Assembly (NCBI GenBank): GCA_023230525.1
Contig: JALNXE010000025.1
Coordinates: forward strand, 1-50,395
Direction of reading: 5' to 3'
DNA length: 50,395 nucleotides
From: Desulfobulbaceae bacterium
Lineage (GTDB): Bacteria > Desulfobacterota > Desulfobulbia > Desulfobulbales > SURF-16
Under the pieces are notes generated by a model that saw nothing but the letters and a program-made list of their open reading frames with translations, searched no databases and was not told the DNA's origin. A program made the position numbers and the translations under genes. This document shows positions 25,098 to 34,278 of the stretch, one piece after another; position 1 is the first letter of the stretch; the number at the start of each line of letters is the position of its first letter.

Positions 25098-27164
25098 ATG
25101 GCCATCGGACTGTCCTCGGTGGTGATGCAGCTGGTGCTGGTCCGGGAATTTCTGGCTCAGTTTCAGGGCAACGAGTTCACCATTGCCCTGATTTTTTTTT
25201 CCTGGCTCATCCTGGGCGGCATGGGGGCCTGGCTGGCCCTGTTTGCCAGCCGCCGCAGCAGGCCAAGCCTCACCCGGCTGGCCCGGCTCTCTCTGCTGCT
25301 GGCCGCCCTTGCCGCCATCGAGGTCCTGGCCATCCGCACCCTGCGGGACATCATCTTCCTGCATGGCGCGGATGTCGGCTTTTACCCCACCATGGCAGCC
25401 ATTTTCCTGCTCACCGCGCCTTTCGGCCTCTTGAACGGCTTTCTCGTGCCCTACAGTCTTTATGTGCTGAGAGGCCGGGACGCGGATTATCCCGGGGCAA
25501 GGATCTACCTGCTCGACAATGCGGGCGATATCATCGGCGGGCTGCTGTTTTCCTTTGTCCTGGTAATATGGCTCACCCCGCTGCAGTCGGTGTTTGCGGC
25601 CAACCTGCCGCTGCTGGTTACGGCAACGCTTATCGCCTCAGAGAGGCAACCGCTGCGGCCGGTTTTTCTCCTGTTGCTGGCCGGTGCCGTGGCCGTGCTG
25701 CTGGCCGGTCTGCTCCTGGAAAACAAATCGCTGAGCCCCTTTGAGGGACGGCTGATCCATTATGAGGAATCCCGTTACGGCCGCATCACCGTGCAACAGG
25801 ACCGGGAACTGCTGACCATCTTTGTTGATGGCGCCCCCATCTTCAGCAACCAGAATATCAGCCAGGACGAGGAGACCATCCATTTCCCCCTGTCGCAGAT
25901 TGACGACCCGCGGGACCTTCTGCTCATCGGGGTTGAGGGGGGCATGCTGCAGGAGGCGGCCAAGTACCGGCCGGCCCGGGTGGATTATCTTGAGATCGAC
26001 CGCAAACTGACCGATGTCCAGCTGCGCTACAAGCTGCTGCTTCCCCTGCCGGGACTAAACCTCATCCACCGGGACGGCAGGGCCTATCTGGCCGGTACCG
26101 GCCGCCGTTACGATGCCATCATCATCAACCTGCCGGAACCGGAGACCTTTCAGATCAACCGCTTTTTCACCGGCGAGTTTTTCCGCCTGGCCCGCCAGCA
26201 CCTGCGGCCGGGCGGAATTTTCGCCTTCAGCGTGGCAGGTTTTGACAACTACCTGTCCGATCCCGCCCGACTGAAAATCTCCTCCCTTTACAACACCGCC
26301 CGGCTCCATTTCCAGCATGTGCTGTCGCTGCCCGGCAACAGAGTCTTCTTTCTCTGCAGCGACCGGCCACTCAACCCGGATATTCCGGCCCTGTTGCAAA
26401 ACAAGGGGATTCACACCACTTACATCAGCAGTTTTTTTTCCGGCAACATCACCCCGGAACGGCTCAAATACCTGCGGGATAATCTCCTGGCCGACACCCC
26501 GGTAAATCTCGATACCGCGCCTTTTCTGCTGCGCGTCATGTTCCAGCAATGGTTCGCCCGTTTCGCCACGTCCCCCCTGCCATTTACCGTGGCAGGGGGC
26601 ATGCTGCTGATCCTGTATCTCTGCCGCTGCCGGCGGGAGGAACTGGTGCTTTTCTCCACCGGCTTTGTCATCATGGGCAGCGAAACCCTGGTCATTTTCG
26701 TTTACCAGATTCTTTTCGGCTACGTCTACGAACAGATCGGCCTGCTGGTGACCGTCTTTCTCGCGGGCCTGCTGCCCGGCGCCTGGCTCGGGGAACGGCT
26801 GCGCCAGCGCAGAAATTTCAAAAAAAGTCTGGCGCTGTGCGACGCTTTCATCATAGTGCTCCTGGTCATGTTCCTGCTGGCCCTGGTTACGGCCCACGAC
26901 CAATTGCAGCCCGGCTTTTTCCTGCTGTTCGGGTTTGCCATCTCCCTGCTGTGCGGCTGCCAGTTTCCCCTGGCCCTTGCCTTAGGCGGCGGCGACAACC
27001 CGGCCGTGGCCAGGGCCTTTTCCGCCGATCTCATCGGCGCGGCCTGCGGCACCCTGCTCACCAGCCTGCTGCTCATCCCCTTTTTCGGCATCCTCTGGGC
27101 CACGGCCGGCCTGATTCTGGTCAAGGCCGCCGGCATGCCTGCTGGTGCGGTTAGGAATAAGTGA
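25098..27164 (+). CDS. Polytopic membrane protein with an embedded degenerate spermidine-synthase domain
   Basis: 688 residues. An N-terminal block of about seven TM segments is followed by a soluble aminopropyltransferase-like Rossmann domain (about 200-450: LIGVEGGMLQEA, DYLEIDRKLTD, YDAIIINLPEP, LRPGGIFAFSV), then a C-terminal TM block. The GGGDG-type motif reads GVEGG and the usual D-S/T-x-D catalytic stretch reads NLPE, so the aminopropyl-transfer residues look lost. It lies between the other AmmeMemoRadiSam genes and is probably cotranscribed. The start is uncertain: this ATG lacks a Shine-Dalgarno, and an ATG at 25008 overlaps the preceding gene by 62 nt. Confidence 0.8.
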   Translation: MAIGLSSVVMQLVLVREFLAQFQGNEFTIALIFFSWLILGGMGAWLALFASRRSRPSLTRLARLSLLLAALAAIEVLAIRTLRDIIFLHGADVGFYPTMAAIFLLTAPFGLLNGFLVPYSLYVLRGRDADYPGARIYLLDNAGDIIGGLLFSFVLVIWLTPLQSVFAANLPLLVTATLIASERQPLRPVFLLLLAGAVAVLLAGLLLENKSLSPFEGRLIHYEESRYGRITVQQDRELLTIFVDGAPIFSNQNISQDEETIHFPLSQIDDPRDLLLIGVEGGMLQEAAKYRPARVDYLEIDRKLTDVQLRYKLLLPLPGLNLIHRDGRAYLAGTGRRYDAIIINLPEPETFQINRFFTGEFFRLARQHLRPGGIFAFSVAGFDNYLSDPARLKISSLYNTARLHFQHVLSLPGNRVFFLCSDRPLNPDIPALLQNKGIHTTYISSFFSGNITPERLKYLRDNLLADTPVNLDTAPFLLRVMFQQWFARFATSPLPFTVAGGMLLILYLCRCRREELVLFSTGFVIMGSETLVIFVYQILFGYVYEQIGLLVTVFLAGLLPGAWLGERLRQRRNFKKSLALCDAFIIVLLVMFLLALVTAHDQLQPGFFLLFGFAISLLCGCQFPLALALGGGDNPAVARAFSADLIGAACGTLLTSLLLIPFFGILWATAGLILVKAAGMPAGAVRNK

Positions 27165-27390
27165 AGAGTTAGGAGTGAGGAGCGAGTAGGGGCGGGTTCG
27201 CGAACCGCCCTGGGATGGGCGTAGGGGCTGGCCTTGTGCCTGCCTGGGAGAAGTGAGGAGTAAGGAGTAAGGAGTGAAAAGAAGAACCAGAAAACAGGCG
27301 GGGCAGGCAATAATTAAAAGTTGCGCAACGATCATCACCACTCGCCCTTCTTCTTACTCCTTACTCCTTACTCCTTACTTTCCACTTCTC
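27165..27390. repeat. Heptamer arrays in inverted orientation (GGAGTAA / TTACTCC)
   Basis: Three GGAGTAA-type heptamers at 27257-27277 and three TTACTCC heptamers at 27354-27374 face each other across about 75 nt and could form a long stem. A GC-rich palindrome (GGGCGG-TTCGCGAA-CCGCCC, with one bulge) lies near 27190-27211. The elements sit between two genes of the AmmeMemoRadiSam group. Confidence 0.65.
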
Positions 27391-27414
27391 ACTCTCTTGT
27401 GATACAATCATGGC

Positions 27415-28599
27415 ATGAAACCCATTGACCGCCGCACCTTTCTCTGTCTGAGCGCAGCCCTGCTGGCCCGGCCCGGCGCAGCCCATGCCGGACTGTGGCC
27501 CTTTCAGGGTGACCGGCATGAACTGTCCGGGGAGGAAGATATCCGGGGCACCATTTTCAAAAAGGACGCGCCCAAGACTCTATGGAAATGGCACAAGGAG
27601 GGATTTTCCTACCAGAAGCTGGCGGACCGCCAGGTGATGTGCAACATCTGCCCCAACCGCTGCCTGCTGGCGCCGGGCGACCGCAGCGTCTGCCGCTCCA
27701 AGGTGAATTTGGACGGCACCCTTTACAGCCTGGCCTACGGCAATCCGTGCGCGGTGCACCTTGATCCGGTGGAAAAAAAGCCGCTCTTTCATTTCAAGCC
27801 CAGGACCACCGCCTTTTCCATTGCCGCCGCCGGCTGCAATTTCCGCTGCCTCAACTGCCAGAACTGGGAGATCTCCCAGGTCAAGCCCCATGAGGTGCGC
27901 CATGAGGACATGTTTCCGGCCGAGGTGGTGCGCCAGGCCAGGGAAGCCGGGGCCGCCTCCATCGCCTACACCTACTCCGAGGCCACCACCTACTTTGAAT
28001 ACATGATCGACACCGCCCGTCTGGCCAAAGATGCCGGCCTCAACAACCTGTGGATTTCCAACGGTTACATCAATCAAGAGCCTCTGCTGGAACTATGCAA
28101 GGTGATCAATGCCGCCAACGTCAACCTCAAGTCATTTGATGACGCCATCTACCGCAAATTAAACGGCGGCAGGCTGCAGCCGGTGCTCAACACCTTCAAG
28201 ACCATGCATGACCAGGGGGTCCATTTTGAAATGACCACCCTGGTGGTGCCGGGCTATGTGGATAATCCGGAGATGATCAAAGAGATGTGCGGCTGGATCG
28301 TGGCCAATCTCGGGCCGGATCACCCCCTGCACTTTCTGCGCTTTTTCCCGAACTACAAGCTGACCCGGCTGCCCCCCACTCCGGTCTCCACCCTGGATAA
28401 CTTCAGGAAACTGGCCATGGCCGCGGGCATACGCTATGTTTACCTGGGCAATCTGCCGGATCATCCCGGCAGCAACACCTACTGCCACCACTGCGGGCAA
28501 CTGCTCATCGAACGGCGGGGCTACCAGTTGCCGGTCAACAACCTGGAGGGGAACCTCTGCAAATTCTGCCGGACCGCTATTCCGGGGGTCTGGCTGTAA
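27415..28599 (+). CDS. amrS: AmmeMemoRadiSam system radical SAM enzyme
   Basis: 394 residues. The radical SAM cluster motif CNFRCLNC lies near residues 140-147. There is a zinc- or Fe-binding-looking N-terminal segment (CNICPNRCLLAPGDRSVC) and a C-terminal pair (CHHCG, CKFC). The N-terminus DRRTFLCLSAALLARPGAAHA reads as a twin-arginine signal, suggesting that the folded Fe-S protein is exported or tethered. This parallels the signal-like N-terminus of the MEMO-AMMECR1 partner. The family is related to pyruvate-formate-lyase-activating enzymes; the substrate is unknown. Upstream lies a heptamer-repeat region and no strong Shine-Dalgarno. Confidence 0.93.
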   Translation: MKPIDRRTFLCLSAALLARPGAAHAGLWPFQGDRHELSGEEDIRGTIFKKDAPKTLWKWHKEGFSYQKLADRQVMCNICPNRCLLAPGDRSVCRSKVNLDGTLYSLAYGNPCAVHLDPVEKKPLFHFKPRTTAFSIAAAGCNFRCLNCQNWEISQVKPHEVRHEDMFPAEVVRQAREAGAASIAYTYSEATTYFEYMIDTARLAKDAGLNNLWISNGYINQEPLLELCKVINAANVNLKSFDDAIYRKLNGGRLQPVLNTFKTMHDQGVHFEMTTLVVPGYVDNPEMIKEMCGWIVANLGPDHPLHFLRFFPNYKLTRLPPTPVSTLDNFRKLAMAAGIRYVYLGNLPDHPGSNTYCHHCGQLLIERRGYQLPVNNLEGNLCKFCRTAIPGVWL

Positions 28600-28619
28600 C
28601 CGCAGGATTCGATATCCCC

Positions 28620-29000
28620 ATGTTCTTCCCATTGGCTGCCGATCTGCTGGTGTTTGTTCATTTCCTCTTCATCATCTTTGTGGTGGCCGGCGGTTGGCTG
28701 GTCCTGAAATGGCCACGGCTGATGTTCCTGCATCTCCCCGCCGCCATGTGGGGCGCCCTCATTGAATTCCAGGGCTGGATCTGCCCGCTCACCCCCCTTG
28801 AACAGCACCTGCGCCGGGCGGGCGGTCAATCCGCCTATAGCGGCGGTTTTGTGCAGCACTATGTGGAGCCCATCGTTTACCCCGCCGGCCTGACCCGGGA
28901 GATGCAGATCCTTTTCGGCATCGCGGTCCTGGCCATCAATCTCCTGGCCTACGGCCGGCTGCTCATTGATCGGCAAAGGGTTAAGGGAAGGAGAGAGTAA
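28620..29000 (+). CDS. DUF2784 small membrane protein
   Basis: 126 residues with three hydrophobic segments (LVFVHFLFIIFVVAGGWLV, an MFLHLPAAMWGALIEF helix, and the C-terminal ILFGIAVLAINLLAYG) and the family-typical CPLTPLE and HYVEPIVYP segments. DUF2784 has no known function. It starts about 20 nt after the radical SAM gene and is probably the last gene of that transcript. Confidence 0.85.
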   Translation: MFFPLAADLLVFVHFLFIIFVVAGGWLVLKWPRLMFLHLPAAMWGALIEFQGWICPLTPLEQHLRRAGGQSAYSGGFVQHYVEPIVYPAGLTREMQILFGIAVLAINLLAYGRLLIDRQRVKGRRE

Positions 29001-29037
29001 GGTATGGCGGGAGAGTATCTTCCCGGGAAGAGAGGGT

Positions 29038-29538
29038 TTATTCGATAATCATCAGCTGCTGGCTAGGGACGACAACCTCGTTTTCCGCCACCAGGATCGC
29101 CCTGACCTGGCCGATGCCCTGGGACTTCAACTCATTTTCCATCTTCATTGCCTCCAGGACAATGAGCCCCTGGCCATCCTGCACCAGGTCTCCCGCCCCT
29201 ACCTGAAAACGGACGATGCGGCCGGCCATGGGGGCGCGGATGATCTGGCGGGAAACCCCGGCCGAGCGTTTGCTCTCATCACTCGGCTGCCTGCTGCGGG
29301 GATCATAAAAATCCACCTCCATGATCCTGCCGGCAACCACCACGGCGAAACTCTCTTTCTCCCTGCTGACAAAGGCGTCGCAGGATCGATTGTTAGCCAG
29401 AATGGAGTGAAAACCGCCGCTCAGGGCAGCGGCGTCGACCTGGTAGCAGCGGCCGTTCACCGCCACCCTGACCACCCCGGCTGCCTTCTCATATTCGACC
29501 TGATAGGTTTTCTTATCCACCTGCACTTCGCGCTTCAT
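29038..29538 (-). CDS. Biotin carboxyl carrier protein of an acyl-CoA carboxylase
   Basis: 166 residues from the ATG at 29538. The C-terminal about 75 residues are a biotinyl domain (IRAPMAGRIVRFQVGAGD, then EAMKMENEL with the biotinylated Lys of AMKM). The N-terminal half is an uncharacterised carrier extension, common in propionyl-/methylmalonyl-type systems. It carries CO2 between the carboxylase and transferase encoded just upstream. A TTG 36 nt further up is an alternative start. It is separated from the biotin carboxylase gene by 210 nt containing an interspersed repeat. Confidence 0.9.
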   Translation of the reverse strand: MKREVQVDKKTYQVEYEKAAGVVRVAVNGRCYQVDAAALSGGFHSILANNRSCDAFVSREKESFAVVVAGRIMEVDFYDPRSRQPSDESKRSAGVSRQIIRAPMAGRIVRFQVGAGDLVQDGQGLIVLEAMKMENELKSQGIGQVRAILVAENEVVVPSQQLMIIE

Positions 29539-29651
29539 GGCCGCCTGCCCGGCGGGAGGTTCGCGCACAAACAATCAAATCTGAAAAAAGGCGTGAAATC
29601 AGACAAATACGAAAAAAAGACAAAATGAAATATCAAGTCGAAAATCTCCTT

Positions 29652-29753
29652 TAAGCCGTTGCCGAGAAATAACTGTTACATGAAGATACTGTTTGCGGCA
29701 TAAGGGACCGTAACGAAGTATTTGGCAATAATGATTAGTTACCGCTCCTAAAA
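29652..29753. repeat. Interspersed repeat inside the carboxylase operon
   Basis: Same ordered blocks as 23367-23500 (TAAGCCGTTG, GAAATAAC, CCGTAACGAA, ending GTTACCGCTCCTAAA). The terminal CCTAAA supplies the TAG stop of the biotin carboxylase gene on the minus strand. Alignment by eye. Confidence 0.5.
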
Positions 29754-31244
29754 TCGCGTTGCCCAGAACTGATACTTGCTGGCCATCCGCCAGAGGCCGG
29801 TTTCTTCCGTGGCAATGTGATCCTCTCTGGCGGAAGAGGATGACAGGGTGCTGCAGACCGCGGCGATGACCGCCAGATCGGCCATGTTGTCCGGTGCCGG
29901 AGGGGGAGCAAGGTGGCGGTCAAGAAAGCGGGTATCAATCCTGCCGCTGATAAAGCGCTCGTCGGATAAAATCGACCGGTGCAGGTCGAGATTGGTCTTC
30001 ACCCCGTAAACCAGGCATTCATCCAGGGCTCGCAGCATCCTGCGCCTGGCCTCCTCCCGGGTTCTTGCCCACACCGAAATCTTGGCGAGCAGGGGGTCAT
30101 AATGAAGGGACACCTCCCACCCCTCATACACCCCGCTGTCAACCCTTACCCCGGGGCCCTCGGGGAAAACCACCTTGCGGATCTGGCCCGGCGCCGGCAT
30201 AGAGTCATTGCCGGGGTCCTCGGCATAGAGACGGCATTCCAGGGCCCAACCATTGCAGCGCACCTCCGACTGGACAACGCTCAGCTTCTCTCCGGCCGCG
30301 GCCAGCAGCTGCTCCCTGACCAGATCGATGCCGGTCACCAGCTCAGTCACCGGGTGTTCCACCTGAATGCGGGTGTTCATCTCCAGAAAATAAAAATTTT
30401 GGGCCTCATCCACCAGAAACTCCACCGTGCCCGCTCCGCTGTAGCCCACAACAGCGGCCGCCTGCACCGCTGCGGCGGTGAGTTTTCCGCGCAGATCATC
30501 ATCAACGAAAACCGAGGGGCACTCCTCGATCACCTTCTGATAGCGCCGCTGGATGGAACACTCCCGCTCGAAAAGATGAATGACATTACCGTGGCTGTCG
30601 GCCAGAATCTGCACCTCGATATGCCGGGCCGCCGGGAAATAACGTTCCACCAGGATACGGGAATCGGCAAAAGAGGCATAGGATTCGCGCCGCACGGCGA
30701 AAAAGGCGTCCCGCAGGTCATTTTCTTCGGTGACAATGCGCATCCCCTTGCCGCCGCCGCCTGCTGCGGCCTTCAGCATCACCGGGAAGCCGATCTGGCC
30801 GCAGACAGCGTGAACCGCCTCCAGATCCTCCAGGGCCTCGGTGGTGCCGGGAATAACCGGCACGCCATTGGCCAGCATGGTTTGCCGTGCCAGGGTCTTA
30901 TTGCCCATCTGCTCAATCACCCCGGGCGGCGGACCGATGAAAACCAGTCCAGCCTGCCGGCATCTGGCGGCAAAGTTGCTGTTCTCGGATAAAAACCCGT
31001 AGCCCGGATGGATGGCCTGGGCTCCGGACCGGCGGCCTGCCTCCAGGATGGCCTCGCCGTCAAGATAGCTCTCAATGGCCGGGGCGGGGCCGATGCAGTA
31101 AGCCTCATCCGCATAACGGACATGCAGGGACGCCCTGTCCGCTTCGGAAAAGACGGCAACCGTGGCTATGCCCATTTCCCGGCAGGTCCGCATGATCCTG
31201 ACGGCGATTTCGCCACGGTTTGCTATGAGTATTTTGGTAAACAT
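29748..31244 (-). CDS. accC: Biotin carboxylase subunit of an acyl-CoA carboxylase
   Basis: 498 residues. It uses ATP and bicarbonate to carboxylate biotin on the neighbouring carrier protein. The N-terminal domain is typical (ILIANRGEIAVRIMRTCRE), the ATP-grasp glycine loop is AAAGGGGKGMRIV, and the active-site signature is FLEMNTRIQVEHPVTE. It is about 45 residues longer than AccC of fatty-acid synthesis, which fits a dedicated propionyl/acyl-CoA carboxylase. The gene lies 88 nt downstream of the carboxyltransferase gene. Confidence 0.94.
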   Translation of the reverse strand: MFTKILIANRGEIAVRIMRTCREMGIATVAVFSEADRASLHVRYADEAYCIGPAPAIESYLDGEAILEAGRRSGAQAIHPGYGFLSENSNFAARCRQAGLVFIGPPPGVIEQMGNKTLARQTMLANGVPVIPGTTEALEDLEAVHAVCGQIGFPVMLKAAAGGGGKGMRIVTEENDLRDAFFAVRRESYASFADSRILVERYFPAARHIEVQILADSHGNVIHLFERECSIQRRYQKVIEECPSVFVDDDLRGKLTAAAVQAAAVVGYSGAGTVEFLVDEAQNFYFLEMNTRIQVEHPVTELVTGIDLVREQLLAAAGEKLSVVQSEVRCNGWALECRLYAEDPGNDSMPAPGQIRKVVFPEGPGVRVDSGVYEGWEVSLHYDPLLAKISVWARTREEARRRMLRALDECLVYGVKTNLDLHRSILSDERFISGRIDTRFLDRHLAPPPAPDNMADLAVIAAVCSTLSSSSAREDHIATEETGLWRMASKYQFWATRF

Positions 31245-31332
31245 GGGTGGGTCTTTTGAGTTTTGCCTGTTGAGTTGTCAGCCCAGGGAGATGGCTCTGG
31301 TAAAACCCCGGGCTTAAAAAAAAGAACTTTTT

Positions 31333-32874
31333 TTATAACGGCATGTTGCCATGTTTTTTCGGGGGATTTTTTATCATTTTCGTCTTCAACCGCGAAAGGG
31401 CCATGATCAGCTTCCAGCGGGTGTCCTCCGGCATGATGATCTCGTCAATATAGCCCCGGGATGCCGCGACATAGGGGTTGGCGAAACGCTGCCGGTACTC
31501 TTCCAGCTTTTGCAGGCGCAAGGTGTCATCCTGCTGCTTGGCCAGCTCCCGCCGATAGATGATGTTCACCGCCGCTTCCGGCCCCATCACCGCGATCTCC
31601 GCCCCCGGATAGGCAAAATTATAATCACCGCGGATATGCTTGCTTGACATGACGCAGTAGGCGCCGCCATAGGCCTTGCGCGTAATGAGGCTGATCTTGG
31701 GCACCGTGGCCTCGCAATAGGCATAGAGCAGCTTGGCCCCGTCCCGGATGATGCCGTCAAGTTCCTGCTCTTTGCCGGGCAAAAACCCCGGCACATCGAC
31801 CAGGGTGACCAGGGGGATGTTAAAGGCGTCGCAGAACCGGACAAAACGCGCCCCCTTGCGGGAGGCATTGGTATCAAGGGCCCCGGCCAGATGCGCGGGC
31901 TGGTTGGCGACAATGCCCACCGATTTGCCGTTGAGCCGGGCAAAGCCGATAACCAGGTTAGCGGCATAACCGCTCTGCACTTCAAAAAACGAACCGTCGT
32001 CCACCACGGCCCGCACCAGGGCTTTCACATCATAAGAGGTCCGTGAATCTGCCGGAATGAAATTATTGAGCAGCGGCTCACGCCGGCGGGGATCGTCAAA
32101 GCATTTTCTCGACGGGCTTTCTTCCAGATTATTTGAGGGGATATAGTCAAGCAACTCGCGGATGAGGACGATGCACTCCTTGTCATCCGCGGCAAGCAGA
32201 TGGCTCACCCCGCTCAGCTGATGATGAGTGCTGGCGCCGCCGAGTTCCTCCATGCTGACCTCCTCGTGGGTCACCGCCCTGATCACCTCCGGGCCGGTGA
32301 CAAACATGTGGCTCTGCCCCTCCACCATGACGATGAAATCGGTCAGGGCCGGTGAATAGCTCGCTCCGCCGGCGCAGTGCCCCATGATGGCGGAAATCTG
32401 GGGAATGAGGCCCGAGGCCAGGGTATTCTTCAGAAACAGCTCGGCCACGCCGGCCAGGCCATAGACCCCTTCCTGGATTCTGGAGCCGCCTGAGTCGTTC
32501 AGGCCGATAAATGGCGTGCCGAGCTGCATGGCCTTATCCAGCACCTTACAGATCTTTTTCGTGTTCTCCTCGGAAAAGGAGCCCCCCATGACCTTGAAGT
32601 CCTGGGCATAGGCATGGACCAGCCGTCCGTTGATCATGCCGCTGCCGGAGATCACCGCATCGCCCGGCACCTGTTTTTTCCCCATGCCGAAATCCGTGCA
32701 GCGGTGGGTGACAAAGCGGTCAATCTCCTGAAAAGTCCCCTCATCAAACAGCAGCTCCATCCGCTGCCTGGCGGTCATGGCCCCCCCGGACGCAGCATCA
32801 ACTGCAAGTCTTTCCCGGTCCGTCATCTCAATATTTCTGCGGGCAAGCTCGCCGTAGAGATTCAAATTAGTCAT
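31333..32874 (-). CDS. Acyl-CoA (propionyl/methylmalonyl-type) carboxyltransferase
   Basis: 513 residues of the PccB/MmdA family, with both crotonase-like halves. It begins TARQRMELLFDEGTFQEIDRF-like and contains FIGLNDSGGSRIQEGV, AGGASYSPALTDFIVMVE, VTLVDVPGFLPGKEQE and RKAYGGAYCVMSSKH. It transfers carboxyl from biotin to an acyl-CoA, probably propionyl-CoA. With a methylmalonyl-CoA decarboxylase-type ion pump excluded only by the absence of beta/gamma membrane subunits here, carboxylase is preferred. The start overlaps the preceding sensor gene by 8 nt. Confidence 0.93.
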   Translation of the reverse strand: MTNLNLYGELARRNIEMTDRERLAVDAASGGAMTARQRMELLFDEGTFQEIDRFVTHRCTDFGMGKKQVPGDAVISGSGMINGRLVHAYAQDFKVMGGSFSEENTKKICKVLDKAMQLGTPFIGLNDSGGSRIQEGVYGLAGVAELFLKNTLASGLIPQISAIMGHCAGGASYSPALTDFIVMVEGQSHMFVTGPEVIRAVTHEEVSMEELGGASTHHQLSGVSHLLAADDKECIVLIRELLDYIPSNNLEESPSRKCFDDPRRREPLLNNFIPADSRTSYDVKALVRAVVDDGSFFEVQSGYAANLVIGFARLNGKSVGIVANQPAHLAGALDTNASRKGARFVRFCDAFNIPLVTLVDVPGFLPGKEQELDGIIRDGAKLLYAYCEATVPKISLITRKAYGGAYCVMSSKHIRGDYNFAYPGAEIAVMGPEAAVNIIYRRELAKQQDDTLRLQKLEEYRQRFANPYVAASRGYIDEIIMPEDTRWKLIMALSRLKTKMIKNPPKKHGNMPL

Positions 32875-34015
32875 TGCCTGGCGCTCCTTCGGCTTCCATG
32901 GACGGCCACGAGGTCTGAATAATCCGGCAGATCTTTTCTTCTGCCTGGGTCAACTGCTTCTGGGCCTGCTTGACCTCCAGCAGGGTCTCCTGGAAATTGC
33001 GGTAAAGACGCGCCAGACAGATTTCATGGGCCAGGGCCGCCGATGCCTCCACCGTGAGATCCTCCAGGATTTTCATATCGTTCTCCGTGAAGACAGCCGT
33101 GGATGTCTTGCTGACATTTAAGACGCCGATGCTCTCCCCCGCAGGGCTGATGAGCGGCATGCTGATCAGGGAATTGTTCCAGTACTGGCTGGGATCAGGC
33201 GAGCGCTGGATGCCTTTTTCCTGTTCGATATTCTGGATAAAGACCGGTTTTTTGCTGATGAAACAACGGCCAGAAACACTGGTCTCATTGATCACCTGCA
33301 TCTGGCCGAGAATTTTGTCTTTGTTTCCGCCGAAAGCGGCCTCAACCCGCAGCACCCCCCTGTTGAAAATCATAATCGAGCCTTTTTGCACCTCAAGGCA
33401 GTCCATGCAGGCCTCAAGAATCGTATCAAGGGTCTGGTTGACGCTGCTGACCGAAGTACTTCTGGCAATCCGGTGCATGGCCTTGATCTTTTTGCGCTCA
33501 AGCCGCATCTGACTGAGCAGTTTTTTATTTTCCACCTCTGCGGCGAACTGGCCTTCATGCCTGCGGAAACTGCGATACAAAGACCGGCTGAGAGCCTGCA
33601 GCAACTTTCTTCCGGTCTGCTCCGACTCCTGCTGGATCTGCCGGAAATGAGCGGCGGAAAGAGAAAGCAGCTCTGCACTCTCCATCGCCAGCCAGTCAAC
33701 ATTGGCTGGTTCTTCGGCAATCAAGGCATCTTCACAGAAGTGCTGCCCCGGCCCTTTGACCTCAAACAGCTCCTTTTCCTGCCAGGCCTCCAGCCCGCTT
33801 GCTCCCACCGTGATGCCGAGAACCTTTTCCTTGCGCACCTTTCCCTTAACCACCAGAAACATCCTGCCGGGGAGACAGCCTTCCTGAACGACAAGCTCAC
33901 CTTGCTGAAACATCTCCGGCTGGAGAAACGGCAGCAGCAGACCGCACTCCTGATCGGTCAATCCGGAAAAAAATTGCAACTCGTGCAACTCATGACAACT
34001 ATAAGAACAGGGCAT
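32867..34015 (-). CDS. Cyclic-nucleotide-binding-like + GAF sensor protein
   Basis: 382 residues. A cNMP-binding/CRP-type sensory fold comes first (about 15-140: FFSGLTDQECGLLLPFLQPEMFQQGELVVQEG-like), then a helical linker, a GAF domain (about 205-345: ILEACMDCLEVQKGSIMIF, GRCFISKKPVFIQNIE) and a C-terminal coiled-coil. It has no DNA-binding, kinase or cyclase output, so it must act by protein contact. The ATG at 34015 has AGGAGAACC upstream and is preferred over one 60 nt up. It overlaps the carboxyltransferase gene by 8 nt and is therefore expressed with the carboxylase, which is unusual. Confidence 0.8.
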   Translation of the reverse strand: MPCSYSCHELHELQFFSGLTDQECGLLLPFLQPEMFQQGELVVQEGCLPGRMFLVVKGKVRKEKVLGITVGASGLEAWQEKELFEVKGPGQHFCEDALIAEEPANVDWLAMESAELLSLSAAHFRQIQQESEQTGRKLLQALSRSLYRSFRRHEGQFAAEVENKKLLSQMRLERKKIKAMHRIARSTSVSSVNQTLDTILEACMDCLEVQKGSIMIFNRGVLRVEAAFGGNKDKILGQMQVINETSVSGRCFISKKPVFIQNIEQEKGIQRSPDPSQYWNNSLISMPLISPAGESIGVLNVSKTSTAVFTENDMKILEDLTVEASAALAHEICLARLYRNFQETLLEVKQAQKQLTQAEEKICRIIQTSWPSMEAEGAPGND

Positions 34016-34278
34016 GAACGGTTCTCCTGTTAACTGGCGATGATCGATACCGGGCGATTTTTTTTGGAGCCACATCTCTGGTAAGAAATATAAAAATTAC
34101 ACAATGATATAATAATGCTTGTCAAGGTTTGAATGAATATTGTTTTATTTTTTATAGGTTTTGCAAAATAACGGGATTCCTGATTGATTCACCCGATTGT
34201 TGATGTCATAATAACCTATTAACAAAAATCATTTCCTGCTAGCTGTTGAACCGAAAACACCATGAATGAGGGGTAAAA

